Origin: Methylacidiphilales bacterium
Lineage (GTDB): Bacteria; Verrucomicrobiota; Verrucomicrobiia; Methylacidiphilales; UBA1321
DNA: 50,342 bases
Direction: 5' to 3'
Assembly (NCBI GenBank): GCA_026225555.1
Contig: JAMFSY010000063.1
Span: forward strand, 1-50,342
Part shown: positions 15,956 through 25,500 of the stretch, piece by piece
How the letters are laid out: each line of letters starts with the position of its first letter
Position numbering within the stretch: the first letter of the stretch is position 1
The notes under the pieces: model-generated
Databases searched by the model: none
Told to the model about the DNA's origin: nothing
Seen by the model: only the letters and a program-made list of their open reading frames with translations
Made by a program: the position numbers and the translations under genes

Positions 15956-17443
15956 CTACTTTTTAACGATCAGCGTCAGGTCCAAAAACGACCCCTTCGC
16001 CGCATTCCATCCCTGAGCGGAAAAGATCTGCCACGTTGGATCGGGATTCACTCCGGCCCGCATCGCCTGCCAGGCTCCGCTGGTCAGCAGGACCGCGCGC
16101 GGCCCCGGCTGGCGAAGATAGGAACCCAGGGCCTCGCCCGTCTTCGGCAAAACCTCGCCGTAAGCATGCGACACCCGGCGCATTTCCCAGATCGTGTTCG
16201 GCTCTTGGAAATCGACCACGGCAAATGACGTCTTTGGCGTGAGCAAATTTCCCGCCTTTTCCACCAGACGTCCTGTCGGGGAGGGATCGATCGTAGGCCG
16301 GAGCAAAAGAAGCAGCACCACCAGAATCGCCACGATCAATCCCGTCCAGATCATCAGCCGCAACGGCCTTTGCGGCGCGAGGCCCGCCGATTGCCAACGC
16401 CGCGCAAAGAGCAGCGCGAGGAACGGAAAGGCAGGCAGGGTGTAGTGCGGCAGTTTCGTTACCATGAGTGAAAAAATCCCGAAGAAGAGCGCCGCATTCA
16501 GGAGAAGATAAACATCGGTCTCATCTCGTTTCCAACCGGTGAAAAGACGTCGATATTGCAGGACGATCAGCGGTGACCAGGGCAATGCGCTTACCCAGAA
16601 AATCAGAAAATAAAACGGCAGGCCCAGCAGATACCAACCGAAGGTGCTGGCGCCGTGCCCCTGAAATCCGCTGACCATCCGGTCGCCAACATCGTGCCCA
16701 AGCCCCTCTTTCCAATAATCGCCATGGGTCTGGATAAACGCAGGCACCGCCCACCACGCAACGATGAAAAGCCCGAGCAAAAAGATCGCGCCCAGCGTGG
16801 CCAGCACCGGCCAACCGAAGCGGCGCATCATCCAAACCAATGGCAGCAACGGCAACAGCGCCTCGGGGCCCTTGGCCAGAAAACCTCCCGCGAAACCGAG
16901 AGCGAGCCATGTGCCCCAGATGTTCCAACTGCCGTGGCCCGTCTTCACCACCGTTAGCAGCTTCCAACCGGCAAAAGCAGTGAATGTGACAAAGAAAATC
17001 ATCAAGGCATCCGCCGTCGCCACCCGGCCCTGCTGGATCACCTGAAAACAGAACGCGTACCCGAGTCCGGCGATCATTCCGGTCGTCGCACCTCCCAAGG
17101 CCGTGCCCCACGCGAGCAGCAGCAATGCCGTTCCGGCCGTGGCCAGGAGCGAGGGCAATCGCGCGGCGAAGGCATTCTCGCCCAGGACGGAATAGCAGGC
17201 GGCCTCGGCCCAATAGATCAACGGCGGCTTGGCATAACGCGGCTCGTGGTTGAAGGTCGGGACGATGAAGTTGCCGCTCTGCAGCATCTCGCGGCTCGCC
17301 TCGGCAAAGCGCGGTTCATCGCGATCCAGCAGCGGCCAGAGCGCGGCCTGTGGAATGGCAAGAAACAGGACGACGAGAAAAAGGAGGATGCCCGAACGCC
17401 ATCGGTTGGACGGGGCCAGGAGAAAATCGGAGATCTGGTTCAA
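15956..17443 (-). CDS. GT39/ArnT-like membrane glycosyltransferase
   Basis: 495 residues with about ten membrane helices. The first periplasmic loop has DRDEPRFAEAS (D40, D42-E43), the conserved acidic motif of PMT_2/ArnT-type GT-C enzymes, then REMLQSGNFIVP, HEPRYAKPPLIYW and RLPSLLATAG, all family hallmarks. Such proteins move a sugar from an undecaprenyl- or dolichyl-phosphate carrier to lipid A, a protein or another lipid outside the inner membrane. The acceptor is not readable. The C-terminal ~120 residues form a soluble domain. It is divergent from an unknown gene that starts 70 bases away. Confidence 0.87.
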   Translation of the reverse strand: MNQISDFLLAPSNRWRSGILLFLVVLFLAIPQAALWPLLDRDEPRFAEASREMLQSGNFIVPTFNHEPRYAKPPLIYWAEAACYSVLGENAFAARLPSLLATAGTALLLLAWGTALGGATTGMIAGLGYAFCFQVIQQGRVATADALMIFFVTFTAFAGWKLLTVVKTGHGSWNIWGTWLALGFAGGFLAKGPEALLPLLPLVWMMRRFGWPVLATLGAIFLLGLFIVAWWAVPAFIQTHGDYWKEGLGHDVGDRMVSGFQGHGASTFGWYLLGLPFYFLIFWVSALPWSPLIVLQYRRLFTGWKRDETDVYLLLNAALFFGIFSLMVTKLPHYTLPAFPFLALLFARRWQSAGLAPQRPLRLMIWTGLIVAILVVLLLLLRPTIDPSPTGRLVEKAGNLLTPKTSFAVVDFQEPNTIWEMRRVSHAYGEVLPKTGEALGSYLRQPGPRAVLLTSGAWQAMRAGVNPDPTWQIFSAQGWNAAKGSFLDLTLIVKK

Positions 17444-17512
17444 GCCCTGCCATTAAAGCTTTCGCGGCCCGCGATTGTCGATTCCGGCGACGCGCTCCAT
17501 TCTGACTGGGAG

Positions 17513-18058
17513 ATGAACTCTCTCTTTTATTATCACAAACCGTCCGTGATGCCGTTTCGCAACGTCGTGGAACTCGGTGATGACGAAATCGTGGAATTCA
17601 TGCGCCTGAATCTCAGCGAGGACGCCATCTTCCACGCCCATCCTCGACGTTACATCCAGCAAAGAAGAGAGACCGAGGCGTGGTTATACGAAACCTTCTG
17701 TGCGCTGGGTGGAAAACCAGTCAGCCGCTTCCCCATTTACATGACGCTGGGGTCTTCCAGCTATATCGAAAGCCTCGGCCTTTATTCGGTCCGCCGGGAA
17801 TTTCCACTAAGCCTTTTTCCCGCCGCGTCGCTCAGCTTCACCTTTCCGGATAGCTATGTTTCCCGTCGGCTGAGCCAAACAGGAGGAAAGCGCTTCAATC
17901 CGAAGTTCCATGGCAAGGTCTTCCTGCTGGATGAGATTCTCTCCCTCATGCAGGAAAACGACGGGCTTCATAACGAAGCCTGGAAGTCTCCGGGACAGGA
18001 GAGCGATATTTTCATCGAGGTCCAGATTTGGGACCCACGCCCGTTGCTCGAACAATGA
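17513..18058 (+). CDS. Conserved-looking protein of unknown function
   Basis: 181 residues from the ATG at 17513; no family recognised. It is soluble-looking, with an acidic helix at 20-35 (ELGDDEIVEFMRLNLSED), aromatic-rich strands (RFPIYMTLGSSSYIESLGLY) and a C-terminal DIFIEVQIWDP. GGGAG lies directly against the ATG, so the alternative ATG 12 codons later is possible. It resembles small DUF-type single-domain proteins in size and composition. Divergent from the glycosyltransferase gene and convergent with the barrel gene (13 bases apart). Confidence 0.55.
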   Translation: MNSLFYYHKPSVMPFRNVVELGDDEIVEFMRLNLSEDAIFHAHPRRYIQQRRETEAWLYETFCALGGKPVSRFPIYMTLGSSSYIESLGLYSVRREFPLSLFPAASLSFTFPDSYVSRRLSQTGGKRFNPKFHGKVFLLDEILSLMQENDGLHNEAWKSPGQESDIFIEVQIWDPRPLLEQ

Positions 18059-18071
18059 GAGAGAAGCGAAC

Positions 18072-19256
18072 TTAAAACGTTCCCTTCAACGACACGGAAA
18101 CGCGCTGCTCCTGCCCGACATCGCCGGGGAGCGGATTGCGGTCGATCCGGTTGCTGTACTCGATGCTCGCGGAGACGCCCTGATCGAGCTTGAAGGAGGG
18201 GCCGGTGGAAAAGGTCAGCGTCTCGTCGCTGAACGAGGTGGGCAAGCCGAGCGAGGTGGCCGGATTGCTCGTTTGCGGCGTGCCGTTCGTGCCCGAGGTT
18301 GTCGGCACGGCCGGAGCGAGATCTTCCGACCCGTGCGAGTTGAGCACCTCCGCATAGCTGTGCCAGCTGATTTCGGGCAGGAGCGTCTGCGACCAATCGG
18401 CAAAGACCGTCTCGTTCAACTCGTTCGTGATGCCGGGAAAATCCTGGTACTGCTGCTGGCGCAGGCCCATTTGCACGGTCGTGGTATCGACCGGCTTCCA
18501 GACCAGCGATTGCTCCAGCGAAGGCAGCCGCGATGCGAGCGAACCGTCCGCCGTCGTCTCCTCGTAATGCCCCTTCAGCACCGCCGTCAGCGGAAGCTTG
18601 CCCAGCGGCTGCTTGAACTGCGCATCGTAAGCGTTGTCGCCCGTCGTGGCGCTGCTGACCGTGCCGGTCGTGGTGGTGTCGAGGTTGGCGCCGAGAGTCA
18701 GCACAGAATTGAAAGGCAGATGCCCCTCCGCGAGCAGGCCGCTCCCCCGCGTCTCCATCGCGCTTTCCGGCGAACCCGCGTCATCCATCGAATCGTGGAC
18801 ATTGCCGCTCAGCGTGAATTGCTGGCCCGGCTGGAATTGCAGACTCGCCTTCTGGCCGTGGGAAAGATCGTCGGGCGTCCCGCTCGTGGGGGATTGAAAG
18901 GAACCCGAGCTCTCGTTGAGAGTGGTCGCGCTGGTTTCGTAGGAAAGCGCCAACGCCGGAGCCAGGGGCCGTGTGTAGGTGACGCCGTAATTCTGCTGCC
19001 AGATCGAATTATTGGTCACCGTCGCGAAGGGATCGCCCACGGCCTGTCCCGTGGTCGTGGTGATTTTACCGCCCGCCGCCGTCGTGCCCGTCGTCTCGTC
19101 GGGGGACTTCAGCCAATCGTAGCGCTGCCAGCCGTTGGCGGTGCCAAGCGCGGCATCCATATCCTGGGCATGGGCGGACATTCCCGTCCACGCCAAGGCG
19201 AGGCTCAGCAGGCATCCTCCCTTCCTGACCCAGGGGATCGCAAGGCTTATTGGCAT
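18072..19256 (-). CDS. Putative outer-membrane beta-barrel protein
   Basis: 394 residues from the ATG at 19256, which opens a signal peptide (VRKGGCLLSLALAWTG, cut near AHA/QDM). The mature part is made of alternating polar/hydrophobic strands rich in T, S, G and aromatic residues (YGVTYTRPLAPALALSYETS, VQMGLRQQQYQDFP, ASIEYSNRIDRNP) and ends in phenylalanine (VSVSLKGTF), the BAM signature of outer-membrane barrels. The ligand is unknown, and no TonB box or plug is seen. An earlier start at 19295 would put polar sequence before the signal. Confidence 0.65.
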   Translation of the reverse strand: MPISLAIPWVRKGGCLLSLALAWTGMSAHAQDMDAALGTANGWQRYDWLKSPDETTGTTAAGGKITTTTGQAVGDPFATVTNNSIWQQNYGVTYTRPLAPALALSYETSATTLNESSGSFQSPTSGTPDDLSHGQKASLQFQPGQQFTLSGNVHDSMDDAGSPESAMETRGSGLLAEGHLPFNSVLTLGANLDTTTTGTVSSATTGDNAYDAQFKQPLGKLPLTAVLKGHYEETTADGSLASRLPSLEQSLVWKPVDTTTVQMGLRQQQYQDFPGITNELNETVFADWSQTLLPEISWHSYAEVLNSHGSEDLAPAVPTTSGTNGTPQTSNPATSLGLPTSFSDETLTFSTGPSFKLDQGVSASIEYSNRIDRNPLPGDVGQEQRVSVSLKGTF

Positions 19257-19345
19257 ATCGGTAGACCCGGGCCGTATCTGATTGGCCCCGAGCACTACTC
19301 TACAGACGTTGCCAGAAGGTCAAAAGTTCAATCAAACTCATCCTC

Positions 19346-19372
19346 AAGGTAGGGACGGCAATCCCTGCCATC
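19346..19372. repeat. Short palindromic intergenic repeat, copy 1
   Basis: AAGGTAGGGACGGCA followed by ATCCCTGCCATC. It differs at only three or four positions from the reverse complement of 32687-32714, and both are in intergenic gaps. The GACGGCA/TGCC(A/G)TC arms give a hairpin, so this is a REP-like dispersed repeat family. Confidence 0.65.
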
Positions 19373-19382
19373 GACTTATCCT

Positions 19383-20003
19383 CTACCAAGTCGTCGCCAA
19401 TTCCTTCAACGCATCTTCCGCCTTCTGTCGGGAGAGCCGGGCCGGGTCCTCGCCCTGGTTCAGGCTGTCCGCGATGATGAACTGCACGTCGGTGACGCCG
19501 ATAAAGCCGAAGATCGCCCGGAGGTAGGGCTCCTGGAAATTGAAGGGCGCAAAAGGCGAACCGGCGGCAAATGAACCGCCGCTGCTCGTGATGAAGACGG
19601 CTTTCTTGCCTTTGACCAGACCCTCGTAGCCGTTTGGGCCGACGGCGAAGGTTTTCCCCGCGCGCACAATCTGGTCGATGTAGGCCTTGAAGGTCGAGGG
19701 AATGTTCAGGTTGTACATCGGCACGCCCAGGATAAATCGGTCGCAGCTCAGAAATTCATCCACCAGCTGGTCGGAGACCGCGATGGCCGCCTTCGACTCC
19801 GGGGTCTGCGCCTCCGGCGGCGCAAAGGCGCCCACCACCCATGGCTCGGTGACATGCGGCACCGGATGATGCCCGAGATCGCGCAGGAGCACGGTGTCCT
19901 GCGGATGCTGCTGCGCCCAGAGCTGGGCAAACTGGGTGGAAAGAGCGCGAGAGACAGAGCGCTCCCCGCGCGGGCTGGCGGTGATGACGAGAATTTTGGA
20001 CAT
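19383..20003 (-). CDS. azoR: FMN-dependent NADH-azoreductase
   Basis: 206 residues from the ATG at 20003, the length of AzoR; a frame start at 20153 adds unrelated sequence. It has a flavodoxin-like fold: MSKILVITASPRGERSVSRA for FMN phosphate binding, then PMYNLNIPSTFKAYIDQIVR and KKAVFITSSGGSFAAGSP around the flavin ring. It should reduce quinones and azo compounds with two electrons from NAD(P)H in the cytosol, which makes it a detoxification or electrophile-defence enzyme. An AAGGAAAA purine run before the ATG is a weak ribosome-binding site. It is divergent from a GT2 gene 148 bases away. Confidence 0.92.
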   Translation of the reverse strand: MSKILVITASPRGERSVSRALSTQFAQLWAQQHPQDTVLLRDLGHHPVPHVTEPWVVGAFAPPEAQTPESKAAIAVSDQLVDEFLSCDRFILGVPMYNLNIPSTFKAYIDQIVRAGKTFAVGPNGYEGLVKGKKAVFITSSGGSFAAGSPFAPFNFQEPYLRAIFGFIGVTDVQFIIADSLNQGEDPARLSRQKAEDALKELATTW

Positions 20004-20151
20004 GGGGGGTTTTCCTTGGAACGAACGGATTGCGTGAAACCGAATCCCATGGCTACCCATGGCGCGGAGCCTTGTCAAATCGGGAGCGTCGCCCCCCTCC
20101 CGCGAAAATCGCAGACGCGATCCCCCGCCATCTGCTACGCTCCCGCCTTTC

Positions 20152-21117
20152 ATGGAAGCGCCGCGCTACACCGTCATCGTGCCGATGCTCCGCTTTCATG
20201 CGGATGAGCCGGTCCTGGCCAGCCTGCGCCACATGGCGCCCGCCACCGCGCTGGAGATCTTCGTGGCGGAGGGAAATCATCCCGCCCGGCAGCGCAACGC
20301 CGCGCTGGAACGTGCGCGCGGGGAAATTATTGTCTTCCTCGACAACGATTGCGCGCTCGCCCCCGGCTTCTGGGCCGAGCTCGAAAACGCCTTCGCCCGG
20401 CCCGAGGTGGAAGTGATCGGCGGCCCCGCGCTGCTTCGCCCCGAGGCCAAACCGCTGGAGGCGATCTTCCATGCGCTGCTCACGCATCCGCTGGTCGTCG
20501 GCCCCGTCTCCGCGCGTTACACCGGGCGCGGCGAGTTCCGGCCTGCCACGCAAACGGAGCTGATCCTTTGCAACATGGCCGTACGGCGCTCCCTCTTCGC
20601 CAAGATCGGCCCGCTCTCCACCGAGCTCTATCCCAACGAGGAGAACGAATGGCTCGAACGCGCGCAGGTCGCGGGCGTGGGCATTTACTACGATCCGCAA
20701 CTCCAGGTTTACCGCCCCCATCGCGCGACCTGGGCCGCCATGGGCAAGATGCTCCTGCGTTACGGCATCGGGCGCACCCGTCAATTCTGGGTGAGCGGCT
20801 GGCGCGCGACCATCTATCAAATCCTGCCGATTATCCTGCTCATCCCGGTGGCGGCGGTGGCATTAGGGAGACCGGGCGAGGAGGCATTCATCGCGCTCTG
20901 GCTTCTGGTCGCTCTCGCCGTGATGCTGACCTGCGACCGCCGGCTGAAAGCGTGGCAGCGCATCGTCGCCGGGCTGGTCGCGCCGCTGATTCCGCTTACC
21001 TACGTTCTCGGCCAGCTTATCGGTTGGCCCGCCCTCCTCTTTCCCAAGCCCGCCGCCGATCTCAGGATCACAGTCCTGAACGAGCGCGGGGAACGAGTGA
21101 ACTCCCCGGCATCCTGA
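20152..21117 (+). CDS. Family 2 glycosyltransferase with C-terminal membrane helices
   Basis: 321 residues from the ATG at 20152. The GT-A fold begins YTVIVPMLRF; the nucleotide-sugar metal motif is DND (64-66) in IIVFLDNDCALAPGFW, and VEVIGGPALLR and NEENEWLERAQVAGVGIYYD follow. Three membrane helices are at about 225-300. It should transfer a sugar from a nucleotide donor to a lipid or polysaccharide acceptor at the inner face of the membrane. The substrate is unknown, and no polysaccharide cluster surrounds it. A longer frame from 20059 is not preferred, because the GT2 fold starts almost at the 20152 ATG. Confidence 0.85.
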   Translation: MEAPRYTVIVPMLRFHADEPVLASLRHMAPATALEIFVAEGNHPARQRNAALERARGEIIVFLDNDCALAPGFWAELENAFARPEVEVIGGPALLRPEAKPLEAIFHALLTHPLVVGPVSARYTGRGEFRPATQTELILCNMAVRRSLFAKIGPLSTELYPNEENEWLERAQVAGVGIYYDPQLQVYRPHRATWAAMGKMLLRYGIGRTRQFWVSGWRATIYQILPIILLIPVAAVALGRPGEEAFIALWLLVALAVMLTCDRRLKAWQRIVAGLVAPLIPLTYVLGQLIGWPALLFPKPAADLRITVLNERGERVNSPAS

Positions 21118-21219
21118 ATTTCCAGCTGGACGCGTTTCTTTCCAGAAAGTAAGTGACGCTGGATGGAAAAGGGTTTATCAAAATTCCCGAATCCGATTAG
21201 TCGGCAGGTCTAAACCAAA

Positions 21220-21594
21220 ATGAAGCCCTTTCGCTCCCTATTCCCATGGAAGTCGTTGCGAGGGTTCAGCCTCGTGGAATCGGCTCTATCCATTGGGGTG
21301 CTTAGTTTTGGCTTCCTTGCCCTCGCCCCCCTGCTGGCGCTCGGCCTGACCAGCGCCCAGATCGCCGCAACCCTGATCGAGCAGGCCAAGCAGGGCACGC
21401 TCGCCACCGGAACGATCTATCTCGATTCGGGAAGCAACCCCTGCGCCTCCAATCAAGCGGCCTATGCGGTTCTCGGAACCTCCACGCCCCTCAGCGCGGG
21501 AACCACGCGCCTGGCACTCCGGGTCACACCTGTGGGAGCTCCCGGTTCCGCGCGGATTTATGCGGACGTTTTTCCCACGCCGCCCACGCCTTAA
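21220..21594 (+). CDS. Prepilin-like protein, Verru_Chthon cassette B type
   Basis: 124 residues. A type IV prepilin leader ends in GFSLVESALSIGVLSFGFLA (cleavage after G; glutamate at +5), followed by a short variable head. Size, N-terminal pattern and position match 'Verru_Chthon cassette protein B', a family known from Verrucomicrobium and Chthoniobacter. It should be cut and methylated by a prepilin peptidase and sit in a type II secretion or pilus-like fibre tip. The three genes B, C and A overlap (35 bases between B and C, ATGA between C and A), so they are one operon. Confidence 0.8.
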   Translation: MKPFRSLFPWKSLRGFSLVESALSIGVLSFGFLALAPLLALGLTSAQIAATLIEQAKQGTLATGTIYLDSGSNPCASNQAAYAVLGTSTPLSAGTTRLALRVTPVGAPGSARIYADVFPTPPTP

Positions 21595-22591
21595 GCAGGC
21601 CGCAGGCCGCGGATTCAGCCTGCTCGAGGTGCTTGTCACGCTCGCGCTTCTCCTGATCGTCCTGACCACGTTGATGCAGTTCATGTCCAACGTCGACCAG
21701 GTCTGGAAATCGACTGCGACCGATCCGTTCGCAGAGGCGGCGAACGCCTTTGAAACCGTCGCGCATCACCTCGCCGGGGCCACCTTGGAACCCTACCAGG
21801 ATTACGCCGACAATACCGGCGCATTCCGTAGCGCGGCTTCGCCCGTCACCTTCACGCCGGACCATCTCGCGCGCCGCTCCGATCTCACTTTTGTCTGCGG
21901 CTCCAGTTCGGGCGCCAACGGCTGGCTCACGGCGAGCGGCCGGGTCACTACGGGCGGCTGCGCTTTTTTCATCGCCCCCCGGGGATACACGCAGACCAAC
22001 GCGCATCTCGGCCTCGATCATCTGCTCAATGCCCTCGGTTACTTCGTTGAATTCAGCGACGAGACCGATGCCCCCGCCTTCATCCTGCCCGTGACGCATC
22101 GCTGGCGGTGGCGACTGAAGCAGCTTGTACAGCCGTCGGAATCGCTGGCCGTCTACGGTTCTGCCACCTCCCTGCCTTGGGTGCAGTCGATGGTGCAGAC
22201 CGGCGCGCCCACCTCGGTACTGGCGGAAAATATCGTGCTGCTCGTCGTCCTGCCGGAACGGGCCGCGACCGATACAGGCGCGGCCCTCTCCCCTGATTTC
22301 CATTACGATTCGCGCGACGCCGGAAACCCGCTGACTCGTCATCAACTACCGCCCCGTCTCCGACTGGCACTGATGGCGATCGATGAACCTTCCGCACAGA
22401 TTCTCGCCGCGCAAAACGGTTCCCAGCCGCCCGCACTCGTGCCGGAAAATCTCTTTACCGTCGCCGCGCAGCTGGATGCCGATCTGGCTTCGCTCGACGT
22501 CGCACTGACGGCGCGGAAAATCCAGCATCGCCTTTTCCAGCGCGAAATCCTGCTTCCCGCCGCCGCGTGGACGGACACGCCCTCGTCATGA
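21560..22591 (+). CDS. Prepilin-like protein, Verru_Chthon cassette C type
   Basis: 343 residues from the ATG at 21560, which overlaps the end of gene B. RGFSLLEVLVTLALLLIVL is the prepilin leader with E at +5. Family C hallmarks follow: NAFETVAHHLAGATLEPYQD, GLDHLLNALGYFVEF, LKQLVQPSESLAVY and LAENIVLLVVLPER. It resembles GspJ-like minor pseudopilins in layout. Its partners should be the B and A proteins in the same inner-membrane pseudopilus tip. The sequence between the leader and the C-terminal half is divergent. Confidence 0.8.
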   Translation: MRTFFPRRPRLKQAAGRGFSLLEVLVTLALLLIVLTTLMQFMSNVDQVWKSTATDPFAEAANAFETVAHHLAGATLEPYQDYADNTGAFRSAASPVTFTPDHLARRSDLTFVCGSSSGANGWLTASGRVTTGGCAFFIAPRGYTQTNAHLGLDHLLNALGYFVEFSDETDAPAFILPVTHRWRWRLKQLVQPSESLAVYGSATSLPWVQSMVQTGAPTSVLAENIVLLVVLPERAATDTGAALSPDFHYDSRDAGNPLTRHQLPPRLRLALMAIDEPSAQILAAQNGSQPPALVPENLFTVAAQLDADLASLDVALTARKIQHRLFQREILLPAAAWTDTPSS

Positions 22592-25500
22592 GCTTCCCAT
22601 TCCGCCCCCGATTATCGCGCGACGGCTTCGTGCTCGTGGTGGCGCTCGGCGTGCTGGCCGTGATGACCTTGTTGTTGCTCGCGTTGATGCAAGGCGCGTC
22701 CCATCAGGTGCGCAGTGCAGAAAACGACGCCGCTTTCGCCCAGGAAAAGATGCTCGCCGATTCCGCCGTCGCGCTGGTCATCGGCCAGATCCAGCAGGCT
22801 TCCACGCAACCCAACCAAACCTGGATTTCCCAACCGGGGCTGTTGCGCACCTATGGCCTTACCGCCTCCCGCACCCCCACGGCGAGCTACAAACTTTATT
22901 CCACCGCGACCCTGGCCGAGATGACCGATACCAGCGGCACACTCGGGTTCATCGCCAGCGACGTTCCCGCCGATTGGAATTCCAGCGCGAAGATTAATCT
23001 CTACACCGATCTCAACGCGCCGCAACAAACCACGGGCCTGATGGGACTTCCCGGCAATCTCATCTATCCCGTTCTTGATCCCGAGGCCGTGACTTCCGTC
23101 GAGGGCGTGAAGATCGATGCCGGGCACAGCGTGGAGATGCCGGTGCAGTGGCTTTATCAATTACAGGACGGCACGCTCGGCCCCGCGAGCGGCGGCACCA
23201 AGGCAAATCCCATCGTCGGTCGCATGGCCTTCTGGACCGATGACGAAACCTGCAAAATCAATATCAACACCGCGGCCGGTGGTTCGCCCTGGAATACGCC
23301 GCACGCCAATTCCACCGACGATGTGGCCTGGTCCACCACACAGCCCGCGTCCGGCGAATTTTCGCGCTATCCGGGACATGCCGCATTGGTCTCCCTTGCG
23401 CCTGCTTTCCTGACCGGAACTCTCTCGCCCCAGCAGTTGCTCGGCCTGAGCCCGCGTTACGGCTGGGGCGGTTCCGAGCTCGGGGCCAAGACCACGACGC
23501 CGGGTCAAACCATCCCGGCCAAGACCGACCGGCTTTATGGCTCGCTCGATGAACTTTGTTTCGGTGCGACGACTTCCTCGGGCCAACGCGATGCCAACCC
23601 GATCACGCCCGCGCAACTCGAGCAGGCCCGCTTCGTCCTGACCGCGCACAGCAATGCGCCCGAAACCACGATGCTCGGCGAGCCGCGCTTCGCCATCTGG
23701 CCGGTCGCGGATGCCGCGCAGGATTCGACGCGCACGACGGCGGACGACCGCGCCATCGCCAGCGCCGCGACGGTCGGCACGCGCGACTATTTTTTCCAAC
23801 GCCACAATGCGCTGAGCGCCACGGACGATCTCGACAACTCGACCGCCTGGGGTCAAAGCAACACACAACTTTTCAATGATCTGGTCACGCGGGGCGGTCT
23901 GACGCTTCCCGGCTATGGCACCACCTTCACCCAAAAATATTCGGGTGCGAAATGGCCGCAGCTCATGCTGGAGATCATCGATTACATTCGCGGCCTGAAT
24001 GCGATCGATCCGAGTCCCGCGCCCTTCGTGCCCTATGCAGCGGGCGATTCAACCGGACTGGGCCGCGCGTTCATCGTTCCTTTAACGGCGACCTACGGGA
24101 CCGGCGCGACGGCCCTGCGCGGCCTCGGCCGCTGTCCGACACTCTCCAGCCTCACGGTCGTTTTTTACGTCTGCGGGTTTGGCTTCGATGACAAGGCGCC
24201 GGACATCGATTACGAGGCCACGCCCGACCTTGATGGCTCGGATTGGAAAAGCAGGTTCGATCTTCAGTCGCCAACCAATCGCTGGAGCCATGTGAACAGC
24301 GAGCTCATCCGCGCCTTCGTCGTGCCGTGCACGTTTCATCCCGGTTGCGCTTACCCGGAGGTGAGCGATGCGTGCGACATCGAGATCGACGGGTTGAACG
24401 GCATTCAGCTTCAGAGCGTGCCGGATCCGACCAAAGTGAGTGACTTTCAATTTCCCACCAGCACCAACTCGGCCCTGCTCGGCACTCCCCGCAAGGTGTT
24501 GCTGGATCGCGCCTGGGGTGGAAACGACGGGCCCGTTCCCTGGCGCGCGACCGGCGAACTGCTCGCCCAACAGACCACCTCCACTTATCCCTTCGCCGGA
24601 GTAAATTCGTTTAAACTTCCATTCAGCTCCTCCATCCAATATTCGCCCACGAGCAAAACGCTGGCGCAGCCTTTGCCCATCCCTTCCATTACGTTCACCG
24701 GGACGACCGTCACCGTGCATATTCGCGATGCCGGACAGAACACTCTGCAAACCCTCACCGTCAATCTTCCCACCTTCACCATGCCCGCCCCGGGCATCGA
24801 CCAGGAAGGCGACCACGCGGATGGCTCGACGCCGGACACCTCGTCATCCGGTTGGAACGCCATCAAGGCTCCATTCGTCCCGCCCTCGTATTACATGAAC
24901 CTGAGGAACCGGCTTCTCGCGACCCAGCGCAGCCGGCCCTTCATGATCCAGCCGGGCGATATCAGCCGCAGTGTGGAAGCGAACACCGATCTCCGCGTCA
25001 TCGCCAGTCTCGCCACTGTCCCCGCGACCTTTTTCTCGCCGCATCCTCATTACCTGATCCAGGGCGATTCGGCGGCGCACAATCTCCGCTTTGCCGATGG
25101 CATGAGCGCTTGGGGGGCGACCGGCTTCAATCAGCCGATCAAGTCCGCGCCCTACGCCACCAATCCTACCACGGCGACCGGCACAGAATGGATTACGGGA
25201 AATTCGATTTCCCTGGGCGGCGGCTGGTCGACCAGCGCGGCCTGCAGCACGCCCACGACCGCCTCGGCCAGCGCCTCTGTGGCGATGGACTCGGCCCAGA
25301 CTCCCGGCGACTGGGACACCGGCCCCGGCTTCAGCCCTGACGGCGCCCAAATCAATCTGCCCGACGCGGGGACCTCGCTCGATCCGGACACCGCCTATTT
25401 TTCACTCGCAAGCGGGAAGATAGGCGCGACGACACGGTTCTCGCCCAACGCGCTGGTTGCCTCGCCGGTGATCTTCGGCTCGCTGCCGGCGGGAATCGAT